From NCBI GenBank assembly GCA_002077045.2, contig KZ111162.1:279981-343980 (forward strand): 64,000 nucleotides of DNA, written 5' to 3'. The number at the start of each line of letters is the position of its first letter. Position 1 is the first letter of the stretch. The notes under the pieces were generated by a model that was not told the origin of the DNA, ran no database searches, and saw only the letters and a list, made by a program, of their open reading frames with translations. The stretch is from Rachicladosporium sp. CCFEE 5018. Taxonomy: Eukaryota > Ascomycota > Dothideomycetes > Cladosporiales > Cladosporiaceae. Position numbers and translations under genes: made by a program. Shown piece by piece: positions 10,013 through 20,478 of the stretch.

Positions 10013-11896
10013 TCACAACGCATTCACAATAGCGCCCAGCTGCGCCTTATCATACTTAACATACTTCCCCTTCCCCTTATCAATCTCATGATACCGCTCC
10101 CAGAACCTAGCATAGAGCGGCTCAACGAACTTCTGTACCTCGATACCAAGCTGCTTCCTGACCTCTCCCTCCATCTTGAAAGCTTTGTGCTTCGCAATCA
10201 GTTCGTCAAAGATGAGATTGAAGCCCTTGAACTTTTCCTTGATGACGTCCTTATCCTTGTTTGACATGGACTTGAGCAATGCCGCGGAATCGATCGCCGC
10301 GCCTGTACTAGGCGGTCGAGGAGCCTTGGCCGTATTCGTCACGTCTTGCATGAGCTTGAAAATCTCATTCCACCCGTCCATGTAGGAATTCTTGGCGTTC
10401 TTCTTGGCTGCGTCCAGTTTCGGTTGCGCAGCGTTGGCCAGCAAAGGCGCCAGCTCAGAGGATCGTATCATGCGCTCTACTATCGCGACATTGTTCGCCA
10501 TGGAGACTCCCTGCAGGGACTTACCCTTGAGGAGACTCCGCGTACGGTTCTCAAGATTCGAGAGCAGAGTGTCGATGGTGTCCATGCTGTAGTGCGCGAA
10601 AAGCTGTTGGCCGTCGGCGCCGACATCGAAGGACTTCAGAGTTGGGAGAGAGGGAGTGGAGTTGGCGGTATTGGTGTTTGTCCAGCCGCCGTCGCCGAGA
10701 CTGCGCATGATGCTCGTTAGGGGTGGAAGGTAGGAGGTCATGAGCTGGAGGCGTTGCATGACTTCGGAAGTGAGTGGGATTGCTGAGCCGTCGACTGGTA
10801 GAGCCATGGTCTGCTGGATCTTCGTACGTGTGTCGTTCAGTAAGGACGTGAGTGACGACTTCGCTGTCTCGCGAATGGGCTTCATTGCATCGGATATCTC
10901 GTGCTTCAGCTCGCCAGTCTTGTCCTCAAGATGGAAAGACGTAGTGGATACGAGCTCCACAATCTCGTACGCAAGATAGCAGTCTGTGAGCATGTTCGCC
11001 TTGATGTGGTTGTCGAGGTCTCGTAAGGTGCCAGCGAATGTCTGCAAGGCGGCTGAGCACGTTGCAGCTAGTATCGCACCCCATTCGTCTCGGCTGAAGA
11101 TCTCACATATGCATGCATACTCGGCGGTGAACATGCCCTGTATACCAGCGCAGTACGTGCCAATGCCATTGCTACCTGGCTTGTAGATGGCGTCTGCATT
11201 AACCTTCCTCGCGGTCGACAGCGATGCTGCCGAGAGATTCTGCAGCGATAGCTGAATGTATTGACCCCTCTCCTGTGCGTATACTTTGGCCGACGGAGAC
11301 AGCTCACCGTTGGGAGCCGCGTGAGCATTCGAGATGTGTGTGTTGATCGTCCTGAGCTCCGCAGACTTGTTCGTCGATATCATAGGGAACTCAGCTCCCC
11401 TCATGATCTGCTGCAGTGGCTCGATGGGCTGCGAGTCTTGCCTGACGATGTCCCGAAACACCTCCTGCAAGTTCTGTGACCCGACTTGCAGTAGTCCGCC
11501 GAGCTCATTGACAGCCTTCTGATTCGATCGCATACCCGAAGACTTCATAGCCTTCAATGCACGGTTCGTCCGATCAATGCTGGCAATGTACTGTCCCAAG
11601 CCGACTCTGTCCGGTCGCTCCCGCAAGATCTGCTCCTCCTTGTTGCGCATATCCAGTGGCTGCCGCACTTTCTCGATCGCCTCCATGATCCGATCGACAT
11701 TGGTGTTCGTCGTCTGAAGTCGTTGCGTGTTGCCGTAGATGGGACCAATTGCTTCCTGCACCGTCCGCCCGCTGACGTCTAGTCGCGACATCGATGTCTG
11801 GATCTTCTTCGTCAAGGACTTCATCTTCTCAAGGTTGGCGTAGAGGACCTCCACCTCTGCGGATTCCTCCGCGAAGGCGGCCTGTCGTGCCACCAT
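10013..11896 (-). CDS. EXO70: exocyst complex subunit Exo70
   Basis: One uninterrupted 627-residue frame from ATG 11896. The N-terminal 70 residues form a heptad-rich helical segment, followed by the alpha-helical rod of the Exo70 family. The C-terminal lysine-rich end (HEIDKGKGKYVKYDKAQL) corresponds to the basic surface that binds phosphatidylinositol 4,5-bisphosphate in this family. Exo70 tethers secretory vesicles at growing hyphal tips. Length is the usual one for fungal Exo70. Intronless in this model. Identification is by overall sequence character and the C-terminal block. Confidence 0.88.
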   Translation of the reverse strand: MVARQAAFAEESAEVEVLYANLEKMKSLTKKIQTSMSRLDVSGRTVQEAIGPIYGNTQRLQTTNTNVDRIMEAIEKVRQPLDMRNKEEQILRERPDRVGLGQYIASIDRTNRALKAMKSSGMRSNQKAVNELGGLLQVGSQNLQEVFRDIVRQDSQPIEPLQQIMRGAEFPMISTNKSAELRTINTHISNAHAAPNGELSPSAKVYAQERGQYIQLSLQNLSAASLSTARKVNADAIYKPGSNGIGTYCAGIQGMFTAEYACICEIFSRDEWGAILAATCSAALQTFAGTLRDLDNHIKANMLTDCYLAYEIVELVSTTSFHLEDKTGELKHEISDAMKPIRETAKSSLTSLLNDTRTKIQQTMALPVDGSAIPLTSEVMQRLQLMTSYLPPLTSIMRSLGDGGWTNTNTANSTPSLPTLKSFDVGADGQQLFAHYSMDTIDTLLSNLENRTRSLLKGKSLQGVSMANNVAIVERMIRSSELAPLLANAAQPKLDAAKKNAKNSYMDGWNEIFKLMQDVTNTAKAPRPPSTGAAIDSAALLKSMSNKDKDVIKEKFKGFNLIFDELIAKHKAFKMEGEVRKQLGIEVQKFVEPLYARFWERYHEIDKGKGKYVKYDKAQLGAIVNAL

Positions 11897-12402
11897 CTTC
11901 GCTCACGTTATGTTCTTCTCGTCTGAAGCATTATGTGCTCGGTGAGCTTTTCGCCCCCTGTGATCCGCACTTTCTCTCCAAAGCTCTAGAACGACCACTG
12001 CTCGTATGCGCCCAGGTGCGAAAGTGGACCTTCAAGCTACTACGTTCGTGAGAAAGTGGACCAGCAAGTCCAACGGACAGTCTTCGCCCTCCCCTAAGCA
12101 CGCATGATACGAACTTATTACTCTGGGTGGTATTATGGTAGCATGAAACAGATGAAACTTATCGAGGAAGAGGGTACATGTATGTGCCATACCTAGTTCA
12201 GAGCATTGGCTCTATGTAGTCAGCATTGTGCGGCTCTGCGGAAGTCGGCACAGATCTCCCCGTTGGCAGGGGTCATTCGGAAGTTCCTCTGGAGCGGAGA
12301 TGGGCCAACGGGAGAGACATCGAACATTTGCGACACTCTCTGCATTGCATCTGCACCATTGGACTACACAAACTGCGTCAACCCCTCCCAAATAAAATCA
12401 AC
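11897..12402. promoter_or_regulatory. divergent promoter, Exo70 / malate dehydrogenase
   Basis: About 500 bases between the start codons of Exo70 (-) and malate dehydrogenase (+). No supported coding frame. Confidence 0.5.
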
Positions 12403-13270
12403 ATGCTCGCACGTCAAGCGTCAAAGTCAGTGTTCGGTGCAGTCTCGAGGAGAGCTTTCTCCGCCTCGGCAAGCCATGTAAGCTATCAATTGAATAAGAT
12501 GGGATTGAGGCATTGGGTCATGGCACTGATGATGATCGCATTATAGGCCACCAAGGTTGCAGTCCTAGGTGCCGGCGGTGGTATCGGCCAGCCGTTGTCG
12601 CTCCTGCTGAAGCTCAACCCCCGAGTCACCGAGCTCTCGCTCTTCGATATCCGAGGCGCACCAGGTGTCGCCGCTGATGTGTCGCACGTCAATACCAAGA
12701 GCACCGTGAGTCGAAGTCTATGAAACGAGGAAGGAACAGGCGCTGACAAAGTGACCAGGTCACTGGCTACGAGCCCGAGAAGAATGGCGGCATCGAGGCT
12801 GCCCTCAAGGGCGCGGAGATCGTCCTCATTCCCGCTGGCGTGCCCCGAAAGCCAGGCATGACCCGTGATGGTGCGTACCCCCATGTATCTATTGAATGAG
12901 CTCAGGCTAACAAGCTACGCAGATCTCTTCAACACCAACGCCTCGATCGTCCGCGACCTAGCCAAGTCCTGCGCCGACATCTGCCCCGACGCCGCCATCC
13001 TCGTCATCGCCAACCCAGTCAACAGCACCGTGCCCATCACCGCCGAGGTCTTCAAGAGCAAGGGCGTCTACAACCCCAAGAAGCTCTTCGGCGTGACTAC
13101 CCTCGACGTCGTCCGCGCATCCCGCTTCATCTCCCAGCTCAAGAGCACCGACCCAGCGAACGAGAACATCGTCGTCATTGGAGGCCACTCCGGTGAGACC
13201 ATCGTCCCTCTGCTCAGCCAGTCAGGCCACAGCCTCGAGGGCCAGGAGCTCGCGGACTACATCAAGCGTG
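12403..13270 (+). CDS. MDH1: mitochondrial malate dehydrogenase, 3' end lost in gap
   Basis: Exons 12403-12477, 12547-12705, 12759-12870 and 12923-13270 are joined by three short GT-AG introns. Exon 1 encodes a 25-residue Arg/Ser/Ala presequence (MLARQASKSVFGAVSRRAF) for mitochondrial import. Exon 2 starts the Rossmann fold with VAVLGAGGGIGQPLS; exon 3 has PAGVPRKPGMTRDD, the substrate-binding arginine loop; exon 4 has NPVNSTVPI, GVTTLDVVRA and the catalytic-histidine region GGHSGETIVPL. About 231 residues are visible; the C-terminal third is missing because the 100-N block begins at 13271. The enzyme interconverts malate and oxaloacetate in the TCA cycle. Confidence 0.94.
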
Positions 13271-13370
13271 NNNNNNNNNNNNNNNNNNNNNNNNNNNNNN
13301 NNNNNNNNNNNNNNNNNNNNNNNNNNNNNNNNNNNNNNNNNNNNNNNNNNNNNNNNNNNNNNNNNNNNNN
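13271..13370. other. assembly gap of 100 N
   Basis: Exactly 100 undefined bases. It interrupts two convergent genes: malate dehydrogenase from the left and an importin from the right, both lacking C-termini. The missing protein ends would need far more than 100 bases, so the gap length is a placeholder. Confidence 0.99.
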
Positions 13371-14181
13371 TATATGCTACAATGCCTTGCATATGAGGTA
13401 ACAGAACATTCGGAAGGCCGTCTGCAAGTAGTGCGAAGGCTCGACAGACATATCGCCGGACTTCATCGTCGGGATCTGAGGCCAGTGACACGAATCGGGG
13501 AAGGATATTATCGATCTGCGCGCGACATGTGGATGCTATGGGTTCATTGAGGAAGACATTGATAGAGGCCAAAGCTCGTGACCGGACTTTAGCAGTGGGA
13601 TTGCTGGTGAATCGAAGGAGCTCGGGTAAGAGAAAGTCAAGTGGTCGCTGGGATTGGTACTGTTTATCGAGTGCGCGCTTGTTGTCTTCGCAGATCTTGA
13701 ACAGCGCTCCCATAGCTCCGTCGATGATCGCTGGTGAGCTCTGGCTCGAGGCCATCGTGACAAGCTCGGGAAGGATTTGAGGCCAGCCCAAGATGCCACC
13801 GACTCGGACAACCTCAGTGATGACATTGCCGGCGAAGTTTCGGATCTGCAGTGTGGCGTCTTGCAAGCCAAGCACGATCGTGGCTTTGACATAGACTTTG
13901 CTCGGCTCTGCAATCTTCTCCCAGCCTGTGCGGACGTTGTTCTTCAACATGATCGCCGCTGCACTCCGTGCGGCGAAGTAGTTCTCTGCGCTGAGACTCG
14001 TAGGATTGGTGCTTGTGGTGGCGATCCATGCGAGGTAGTTGTTGAAGTCCGGCGATGCTCCCTTGACATGTTGGAGCATCTTCTCGGCATTGCGCTGTGC
14101 CTTTGCGTCATGTCCACTCAGCGAGTCGCGAAGCAGTTGTGTGAGCGAAGCTATAGGCTGTTGTTCTGGTTGCCACTCCAT
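13371..14181 (-). CDS. KAP104: importin beta-2 / transportin (Kap104 type), partial
   Basis: From ATG 14181 the minus strand gives about 270 residues before the gap. It begins MEWQPEQQP and has LLRDSLSGHDA, followed by tandem HEAT-like helices including PDFNNYLAWI, FAARSAAAIMLKNN and LLPELLRFTSNPTAKVRSRALASIN. This start and repeat pattern are those of Kap104/transportin, the receptor that carries PY-NLS cargo such as hnRNP proteins into the nucleus. Full-length family members have about 900 residues, so roughly 600 are absent. No intron is needed in the visible part. Confidence 0.85.
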
Positions 14182-15180
14182 GGCGAAGGATGTCCGAGAT
14201 GTTATACCAGTCTAAATCTCGAGATTGCACAAGGTAAGAGCCCAATGCTACTGTGGATTTGTATGCACTCTATCTTGCGACAGTAAGTCTTACTGGGTTG
14301 TGTAGCAGTAGGTCTTCACAGCTCTTCGTCGCCCTAAGTCTTGCTGGAACCCGAGTCAAGTTCCTCCTATTGTGCGAATCCTTCGTATTGACACCAACAT
14401 AGCGTCCTTGCTCAGCAGCGCATGAGAAGAAGTGCAGCTCCGCAATGCGAGGTCGTCCAGCTCGTATATACAGTTTTCTTCCAGATGCAATCACTCCTAT
14501 AGTATATTCCGAGTTCCAGTGGTACAGCGGTTGCGATGATGAATGAGTACAGTGCACTACAAGCAGTTTTGCCTATTGTTCATCGACTGAGGTCAGAAAT
14601 TGGGCAGACGATGATGTCTGGTGGGGCGACTTCACAGTGGGGCGAGTGCGGCAGGTCTACGCGAGACGCATGTGCCATTGAGACCTCACGTCTTCTCTAC
14701 TCACCAACTCAGCAACAATGTGCAACACACCAATCAGTCGGCCCACATTGGCAAATGGTTTAAAGTCTATGTACGAGCCTACTTTGGCTCTCCAGTCCTC
14801 GAACAAGCATTGTCGCACAGCATATCGCAACACGATCTCGGGGCTTTGCCTCAGCAGCGGATGTAACATGTGATGCTCATCACTGAGACACTCGTGCCAC
14901 GGAAGCATGCAGGAACCCATGAGGCTCCTCAACTCCTTGTATGAGACGAGAGGTGATAGCGCTCGTCGTTCGCCGGGTTGCTCTGCCAAAGAAGCTGGCT
15001 TCAGCAATCCACCATCGACATGCACTCATGTCATGCAGGTCACCTCTCGACAGCGTCGCCGCTGGGTGTGTTCGGAAGGAGTCAGAGTCATGCAGGCGGT
15101 CGCCCAAGATACTGTCGAGTGCTCGACGCCTCGTATTCGAGCTTTCGTTGCCTCATCGCACGTTCTGTGCAAACAGCCGC
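14182..15180. other. intergenic region with one orphan frame
   Basis: One kilobase between the importin start and the pyrophosphokinase stop. Minus strand 14657-15022 is open for about 120 codons and has protein-like alternation (for example CLFEDWRAKVGSYIDF), but it begins directly after a stop, lacks an early ATG and has no family resemblance I can name. It might be an exon of an unrecognised gene or chance. Confidence 0.3.
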
Positions 15181-16014
15181 TCATTTCGCATCGCCCCGCT
15201 CAACAGTGAAAAGTACCTCGCGATTACACGTGATTTCCACCTCGTCGCCCAGAACATGATTGCTCGTGCTCATCATGCCACCCATCTCAGTCTCCCAGTC
15301 CTGCACATCCCACTCTAGCCCTTTCGTCTCAATCACAGCCTTGCCGTACACGGGTAGGACGCCTACGTTTCTGCCCACGAGCCCAATGTCCTGAGGGAGG
15401 TGGATCAAAGTAGTCCCGGGCTGAAGCATAAACGTTACACTTGACTCGGAGAACAACCAGAATCGTACGTCAGGATGGCGCGTGACTTGCTCGCGGTACA
15501 GTTCGTGCAGAAGTCCGATGCCTTGATCGACGCGACCACCCAGGCTGCCGAGCACGAGGATGTCCCGGACGTCAGGTTGAAGGAACGAGATCTGATTGAT
15601 GCCTTTGCCAAAGTCGGTACTGTACTGGTCCGGATCTTTCGATATAGGCACGCCAAGTCTCTCGTAGCAAGACCTGACATTGGCTGTCAAAGAGTCCAAG
15701 TCTCCATGAATCAGGGAGGGTAAATGCTTCCGCAAGGCGATGTCCCAGGCGTGATCCGTGAAGGTTGACGTGAGGAGATCGTATAGTCTGTTCGCGCCAC
15801 CGTCTGCGCATAGCACCGTGCTGGCACGACTGTAGAGTCTTTTGAATGTCTCATAGTCCGTCAACGGGGAGTTGAGGATGATCAAGGCAATTTCGGCAGG
15901 GACTGGAAGGGAAGCAGGGGCGTTGACCGATGGCGAATGCAAGAGTCGCGTTGGCCATAATTCAGTTCTCCGATCCGCCGAAATCGATCCCTTCTCCTGT
16001 TTGGAGTCTGCCAT
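15181..16014 (-). CDS. THI80: thiamine pyrophosphokinase
   Basis: A 277-residue frame starting MADSKQEKG at ATG 16014. Motifs of the TPK family are in order: ALIILNSPL at the first strand, CADGGANRLYD, the catalytic acid-rich HGDLDSL, DQYSTDFGKGI and LGGRVDQGI. The C-terminal beta domain follows with a typical GLEWDV and STSNHV. The enzyme transfers pyrophosphate from ATP to thiamine to make the cofactor thiamine diphosphate in the cytosol. It is divergent from Mia40 with only 161 bases between the two start codons, so the two probably share a promoter region. Length matches the family. Confidence 0.94.
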   Translation of the reverse strand: MADSKQEKGSISADRRTELWPTRLLHSPSVNAPASLPVPAEIALIILNSPLTDYETFKRLYSRASTVLCADGGANRLYDLLTSTFTDHAWDIALRKHLPSLIHGDLDSLTANVRSCYERLGVPISKDPDQYSTDFGKGINQISFLQPDVRDILVLGSLGGRVDQGIGLLHELYREQVTRHPDVRFWLFSESSVTFMLQPGTTLIHLPQDIGLVGRNVGVLPVYGKAVIETKGLEWDVQDWETEMGGMMSTSNHVLGDEVEITCNREVLFTVERGDAK

Positions 16015-16175
16015 TTTCAAAAGGGACTTTTGTAGTCTTCAACATGGTAATGACGAAATGCAGGTCGAATGCACGGACCTCATGCCCGAAGCTCGCATGG
16101 CAAGCGCATCCTCGGATTTATCATCCACTTTGACATCGCCTTCACCACTGTCACTATCCTGTCGTGTATCTCATT

Positions 16176-17076
16176 ATGTATCGACCAGCATTTCGCGCTC
16201 TCGCGCTACCTCGCGCAATCCCTCGCGCCACCAGAAGGACCCTCACAACCGCGCCACCGCACAAGACATCACGGAGTTTCAAGAACGCCGCGCTACGATG
16301 GACATTGGCAGGAGGATTAGTGTACTACTATAATGTGTCAAATGTGTGGGCGGAGGAGCCAGCATGTAAGCACTGAGATATGGCTACCAGTAATGTACAA
16401 TTGCTGACGGATCAATGTAGATGCTGTGCATGCGCCACCAGAAGTCGGCAGCGAGAATGAGGAAGTCAGCACGAGCATCGAATCGATAGCCGCACAACGC
16501 CGTGCCCAAGCCCGAGCAACGCAATCGCAGTCGCCACAAACCCTCCAGTCCTCCACACCCGCCGCACACGAAGAGGCTATTTCACAACCCACGCCATCCC
16601 CTGGCTCCCCCGAAGCTCTCGAGAAAGAAGCCGGTCAGCAAGGCGCCTTCAATGAGGAGACTGGCGAGATCAACTGGGACTGTCCATGCTTGGGCGGCAT
16701 GGCCGACGGACCTTGTGGCGAGCAATTCCGAGCAGCATTCAGCTGCTTCGTGTTCAGCAAGGAGGAGCCAAAGGGCGTGGACTGCATTGAGAATTTCAAG
16801 GGGATGCAGGACTGCTTCAGGCTACATCCGGAGGTATACGGGAGTGAGTTGGAGGAGGAGCAAGTTGATGGCGAGCTGGAGAGGCAGGCTGGAGGTGTTG
16901 AGGAGGCAGTTGGGGGTGAGGTGGAGCAGCCAGTGAGGAAGGCTGAGGTGCAGAAGGCTCAGACACCCGCAGTCCAGGAGACGGGTAAGTCCGAGCCTGT
17001 GGGTGAGAGTGAGGAGCTGGTGCCGAAGGCGTGGCACGATGGGACTGCGGGCACGAAGGTCCCTACCGAATCGTAG
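16176..17076 (+). CDS. MIA40: mitochondrial intermembrane-space oxidoreductase Mia40
   Basis: Two exons, 16176-16365 and 16421-17076, spliced across a 55-nt GT-AG intron to 281 residues. The N-terminus is an Arg-rich mitochondrial presequence followed by a hydrophobic anchor (WTLAGGLVYYY), as in fungal membrane-anchored Mia40. The redox CPC pair is Cys151-Pro-Cys153, followed by twin Cx9C motifs (Cys162-Cys172 and Cys185-Cys195). Mia40 oxidises small Cys-rich proteins as they enter the intermembrane space. Long Glu/Gln/Pro-rich arms flank the core. The ATG at 16176 was chosen because an upstream in-frame GTG is not a normal eukaryotic start. Confidence 0.95.
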
Positions 17077-17307
17077 AGGAAAGGGGTGTACGAATGGCAC
17101 GCACGAGTGTATCATAGACATGTACATTACTGCATATATCTCTCCAGAACCATCTACTTCGACGGCTGTCCAACGCTGGGCGTCTCGCCTGAATAGCGGT
17201 CTCCCCTGTGTTCATCGTCAACACGTTTGCCTGGATGCCTGAGGCTTGCAACAAATCACCCCCGACCGCATCCCCTTGAGCGCTCACCTTGTTATATTTG
17301 CAATGCC

Positions 17308-19170
17308 ATGTCCCGCCCTTTCCTCGCAGCCGACCCTCTATGGCAGTGCCTGTGTCCCTTATGGTCTCGGATTCCACTTCTCCCGCGCCGACTCGACTTG
17401 AAGCCGCCCGCGAGATGCGTCAACACCCCCCCTCCACAACGCCAGCTCTCCACACGACCCAACGCGCCCTCCGCGCGAAAGCAGGCGATCAAGCTACATC
17501 ATGGCGGAACTCGCGACAGTGACTACGCTAATCGCAACCCGCGTGTGTCTTGGCAAAAGCGGCTACTACCTGACCCAAAGCCGGACTACAAAACCGACAC
17601 TACGCGTACTCTCTACGACAGGCTCGAGGTCACCGCGTTAGAGGGTCGATGCGTGGATGCACGTGAGATCGCGGAAATCTTGGTACGTGAAAGAAAGGAG
17701 CGACCGAACCTGGATATCTACTATGCCTTGATACTCTCGAACACCTCCGCCGACCATGGCGCGGCTTGGAGGGTCGCGGAGTATCTGGATGAGCTTGCTG
17801 CCGCTGGACTGGAAGCGGACAGTAAGATCTGCCACGCTGTACTGAAGGTATTGGCTGTGCATATAGATCACTTGATGCGAACCGGGATACTGGAGTACAT
17901 GAAGGGGAGGTGGTTTGAGGTCACCTCGAAAGGGAAGCAGGATATAGCCGCCGGGATGCTTAGAGAGGGGAGCTTCGAGCAAGCTTTGCACGCACTGGAC
18001 GAAATGCAGGGCAGTGGGACGGAAGTCGAGCCGTGGCTACTGGATCTCTTCGTCTACACTCTTGGTGAAGCTGGGGAGGTGAGCGAGGCACACACGATCC
18101 TCAAAGAACGACACGACAGCGGAGAGAAGAACGTGAGTAAGAATGTCTGGGCCTACATGCTTGACAAGGCATCAGCAGAGTGCGAGTACGATGCTGCGGC
18201 ATTCGCTTGGAAGAACACCGTCAATCTCGGTTTTCTGAATCCACCATCAGGGATTTGTTTTAACGTCCTGACGACCGCTTCGCGAGCGGGCGATCCAGCA
18301 TTGGCGACAGACGTCTTTACGCACCTGTCGAAGCGAGGTGAAACCTTCACACATCTCCACTATCAGCTCCTGCTAGACGCTTACCTTGGCGCTGATCCGC
18401 CGGACCTGAAACGCGCCCTTACGATCCTTACCCTGATGCCGCAAGAGAACCTCCCACCAACGGCTTGGCAGACCCGGTCTCTCTTCATGCATCTTAATAA
18501 TGACCCTGCACTCACCGATACCGCGCTACAGATGCTCCGAGAGCTTCATGCGGCCAACAAGCCCATCCCAATAGCAGCGCTCAATCTACTGATCGAGTGC
18601 CATGTCTCACGAAAGGACGTTCAGGCGGCGCTTACAGTCTATAAGCTGATCCATACCTTCGCGCCCGTTGCTGAAGGACCAAAGCCAACATTCGCAGACA
18701 TCGAGACCTTCAACCTCCTCCTCCGCGCCTGCCGCACAGCCAAGCCGCCGGATGAGCGACAAGCCTCCTTCCTAGTCTCCGAGCTTCTCGCCCTCCGAGT
18801 CAAGCCCACAGCCTTGACTTATGACCGCCTGATCCTCGTCTTCCTCGCTTCTGGGGCGCATCACCTACCAACCAACAAAGCTGAAGGTCTCCGACTGCTG
18901 GACTACGCATATCGACATTGGAATGACATGGTGGAGCTCGGCTGGATGCCTCGCTTCGGCACGCTGGAGAAACTTGCGCTGGACCTGGGCAAGGTGGGCG
19001 ATGGGCGGTGCTGGGATGTGCTGCAGACATGTCAGGAGAGGGAAAAAGACATTGAAGGCTGGGCGGCGAAGGGAGCGTGGGTTAAGAGAGGGGTAGAGAA
19101 GGTGTGGGCTGAGCAGGAGACGAGGATGAGTGCGGAGTATGAGGGGGCGGGCGTGCTGGCTGCTGGGTGA
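17308..19170 (+). CDS. mitochondrial pentatricopeptide-repeat (PPR) protein
   Basis: A 620-residue intronless frame from ATG 17308. The first 60 residues (MSRPFLAADPLW, then Arg/Pro/Thr-rich and no acids until about 75) look like a mitochondrial targeting sequence. The rest is alpha-helical repeats of about 35 residues with PPR-like pieces: IYYALILSNT, FNVLTTASRAGDPALATDVF, FNLLLRACRTAK and LTYDRLILVFLASG. PPR proteins bind organellar RNA and help in its processing or translation. The fungal orthologue cannot be named from these pieces. It lies head-to-tail after Mia40 with 231 bases between. Confidence 0.78.
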   Translation: MSRPFLAADPLWQCLCPLWSRIPLLPRRLDLKPPARCVNTPPPQRQLSTRPNAPSARKQAIKLHHGGTRDSDYANRNPRVSWQKRLLPDPKPDYKTDTTRTLYDRLEVTALEGRCVDAREIAEILVRERKERPNLDIYYALILSNTSADHGAAWRVAEYLDELAAAGLEADSKICHAVLKVLAVHIDHLMRTGILEYMKGRWFEVTSKGKQDIAAGMLREGSFEQALHALDEMQGSGTEVEPWLLDLFVYTLGEAGEVSEAHTILKERHDSGEKNVSKNVWAYMLDKASAECEYDAAAFAWKNTVNLGFLNPPSGICFNVLTTASRAGDPALATDVFTHLSKRGETFTHLHYQLLLDAYLGADPPDLKRALTILTLMPQENLPPTAWQTRSLFMHLNNDPALTDTALQMLRELHAANKPIPIAALNLLIECHVSRKDVQAALTVYKLIHTFAPVAEGPKPTFADIETFNLLLRACRTAKPPDERQASFLVSELLALRVKPTALTYDRLILVFLASGAHHLPTNKAEGLRLLDYAYRHWNDMVELGWMPRFGTLEKLALDLGKVGDGRCWDVLQTCQEREKDIEGWAAKGAWVKRGVEKVWAEQETRMSAEYEGAGVLAAG

Positions 19171-19483
19171 GAGATCGATGAGCCCAGATGCAATGTCCTG
19201 CGTGCGTTTTCAGTGTATGCACAAGAATTACAGCTGGCCCACTGAGTCAGGACGCCACGTCGAGATGTGGCCTTCACGATGGAGATCCTCATACACTGTG
19301 GAAGGGTAGCCGCCTATTTCAGAGAAATCTGTTTCCCGGACTGGACCTCTCACACTCAGGATCACCCAAAGTTTCCATCGTCCCATCTTCCGCATCGAAT
19401 ACCATCTTCTATCGACTCATACGTCACCACTCACCAGCAGAACATTTGACACGTGATAGCAAGGCAGCTGCCATCATTTCAGG
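19171..19483. promoter_or_regulatory. upstream region of the 265-aa gene
   Basis: 313 bases between two plus-strand genes; presumably 3' end of the PPR gene and promoter of the next. Contains a C/T-rich stretch before the ATG. No gene seen. Confidence 0.35.
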
Positions 19484-20281
19484 ATGGACCCCTCTTTTCA
19501 AGTCAACGAATTCACGCCATCGGACTCCATCAAGGACGAGACTACGATCGAATTATCACAAAACGCCGGTGTAGTCTCGGATGCCGCGAGCCTGTCCCCG
19601 TCGATGACTTCAATGCACGTGTCGAGAGTCTCGGGAGGCGAGCCTGCCTCGACAACCTCTGAAGCCGCGATTCCACGAGATACCGATGGATGTCCCAAGG
19701 TTTTTGTCTCGGCCGAAGAGCTCACTGACCTTTTCAACGACACCGAGAGATCCCTGCGCTACGATAACACTTTCGAACTGGTAGACTCTCCAGTGTCGGC
19801 CAGACCAGAGCTCTTACTCGACTCGGTCCTGAAGAAGCGCCACATCCACGGGTACCGAGTGCGCTCGGCGAAAGACAAAGCTGTCGATGGCGACGACAAT
19901 GAGCAATATGAGGTTGTCTACGAGCCGATTCCCTGGGGTCTGCCGGGTAACGATAGGTGGGAGGATAGTTATTTGTGCGATGGCTCGCGAGCGTTCGTCG
20001 ATGAGGAGTTCTACTTGATTGATCGTTGGTGGAGGTTTCACCCAGTAGGTTTTCCACCTCCACTGCCGCTATCGAAAAGGGATGGAGCTGACAGTAATGA
20101 GCAGGCCAAGCACGACGCGAAGCACGATCAACCTAGTCAGCCTCTCGACGGTGACAATCTTGAGATTGACTTGGCTGACATGATCTCTTGCCCTGGCTCA
20201 AATCATCTCTTCCCGAACCAGGCGCGATACATTGAGGTGTGGGAGAGACACTTGGGATACATTCCAGCGGCAAAACCATGA
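19484..20281 (+). CDS. hypothetical protein, 265 residues
   Basis: An intact ATG-initiated frame I do not recognise. The first 80 residues are Ser/Thr/Asp-rich and probably disordered. The middle and end have several aromatic and acidic blocks (VVYEPIPWGLPGNDRW, FYLIDRWWRFHPVGFPPPLPL, RYIEVWERHLGYIP) that look like a folded fungal domain. No signal peptide, membrane segment or known catalytic motif is visible. The 3' end lies about 200 bases from the stop of the convergent caspase-like gene. Being a clean frame with protein-like composition is the only support for coding status. Confidence 0.6.
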   Translation: MDPSFQVNEFTPSDSIKDETTIELSQNAGVVSDAASLSPSMTSMHVSRVSGGEPASTTSEAAIPRDTDGCPKVFVSAEELTDLFNDTERSLRYDNTFELVDSPVSARPELLLDSVLKKRHIHGYRVRSAKDKAVDGDDNEQYEVVYEPIPWGLPGNDRWEDSYLCDGSRAFVDEEFYLIDRWWRFHPVGFPPPLPLSKRDGADSNEQAKHDAKHDQPSQPLDGDNLEIDLADMISCPGSNHLFPNQARYIEVWERHLGYIPAAKP

Positions 20282-20478
20282 CCCGTGTGGACTTCTATCG
20301 AGCATTTTCCCTTATCCGCGCTGACTTCGCCATAGACTAGGCAGACATAGTCTGATGGTGAGCAGCAAAGGCCAGAATGGATAAGCTGACTATTGGGTAA
20401 TCGTGCCAGAGCGCTAGATATGGAGTTACAGACAGAAGCTATGGTTGATTGACACTTTTGCCGTTACCCCATCCTACT

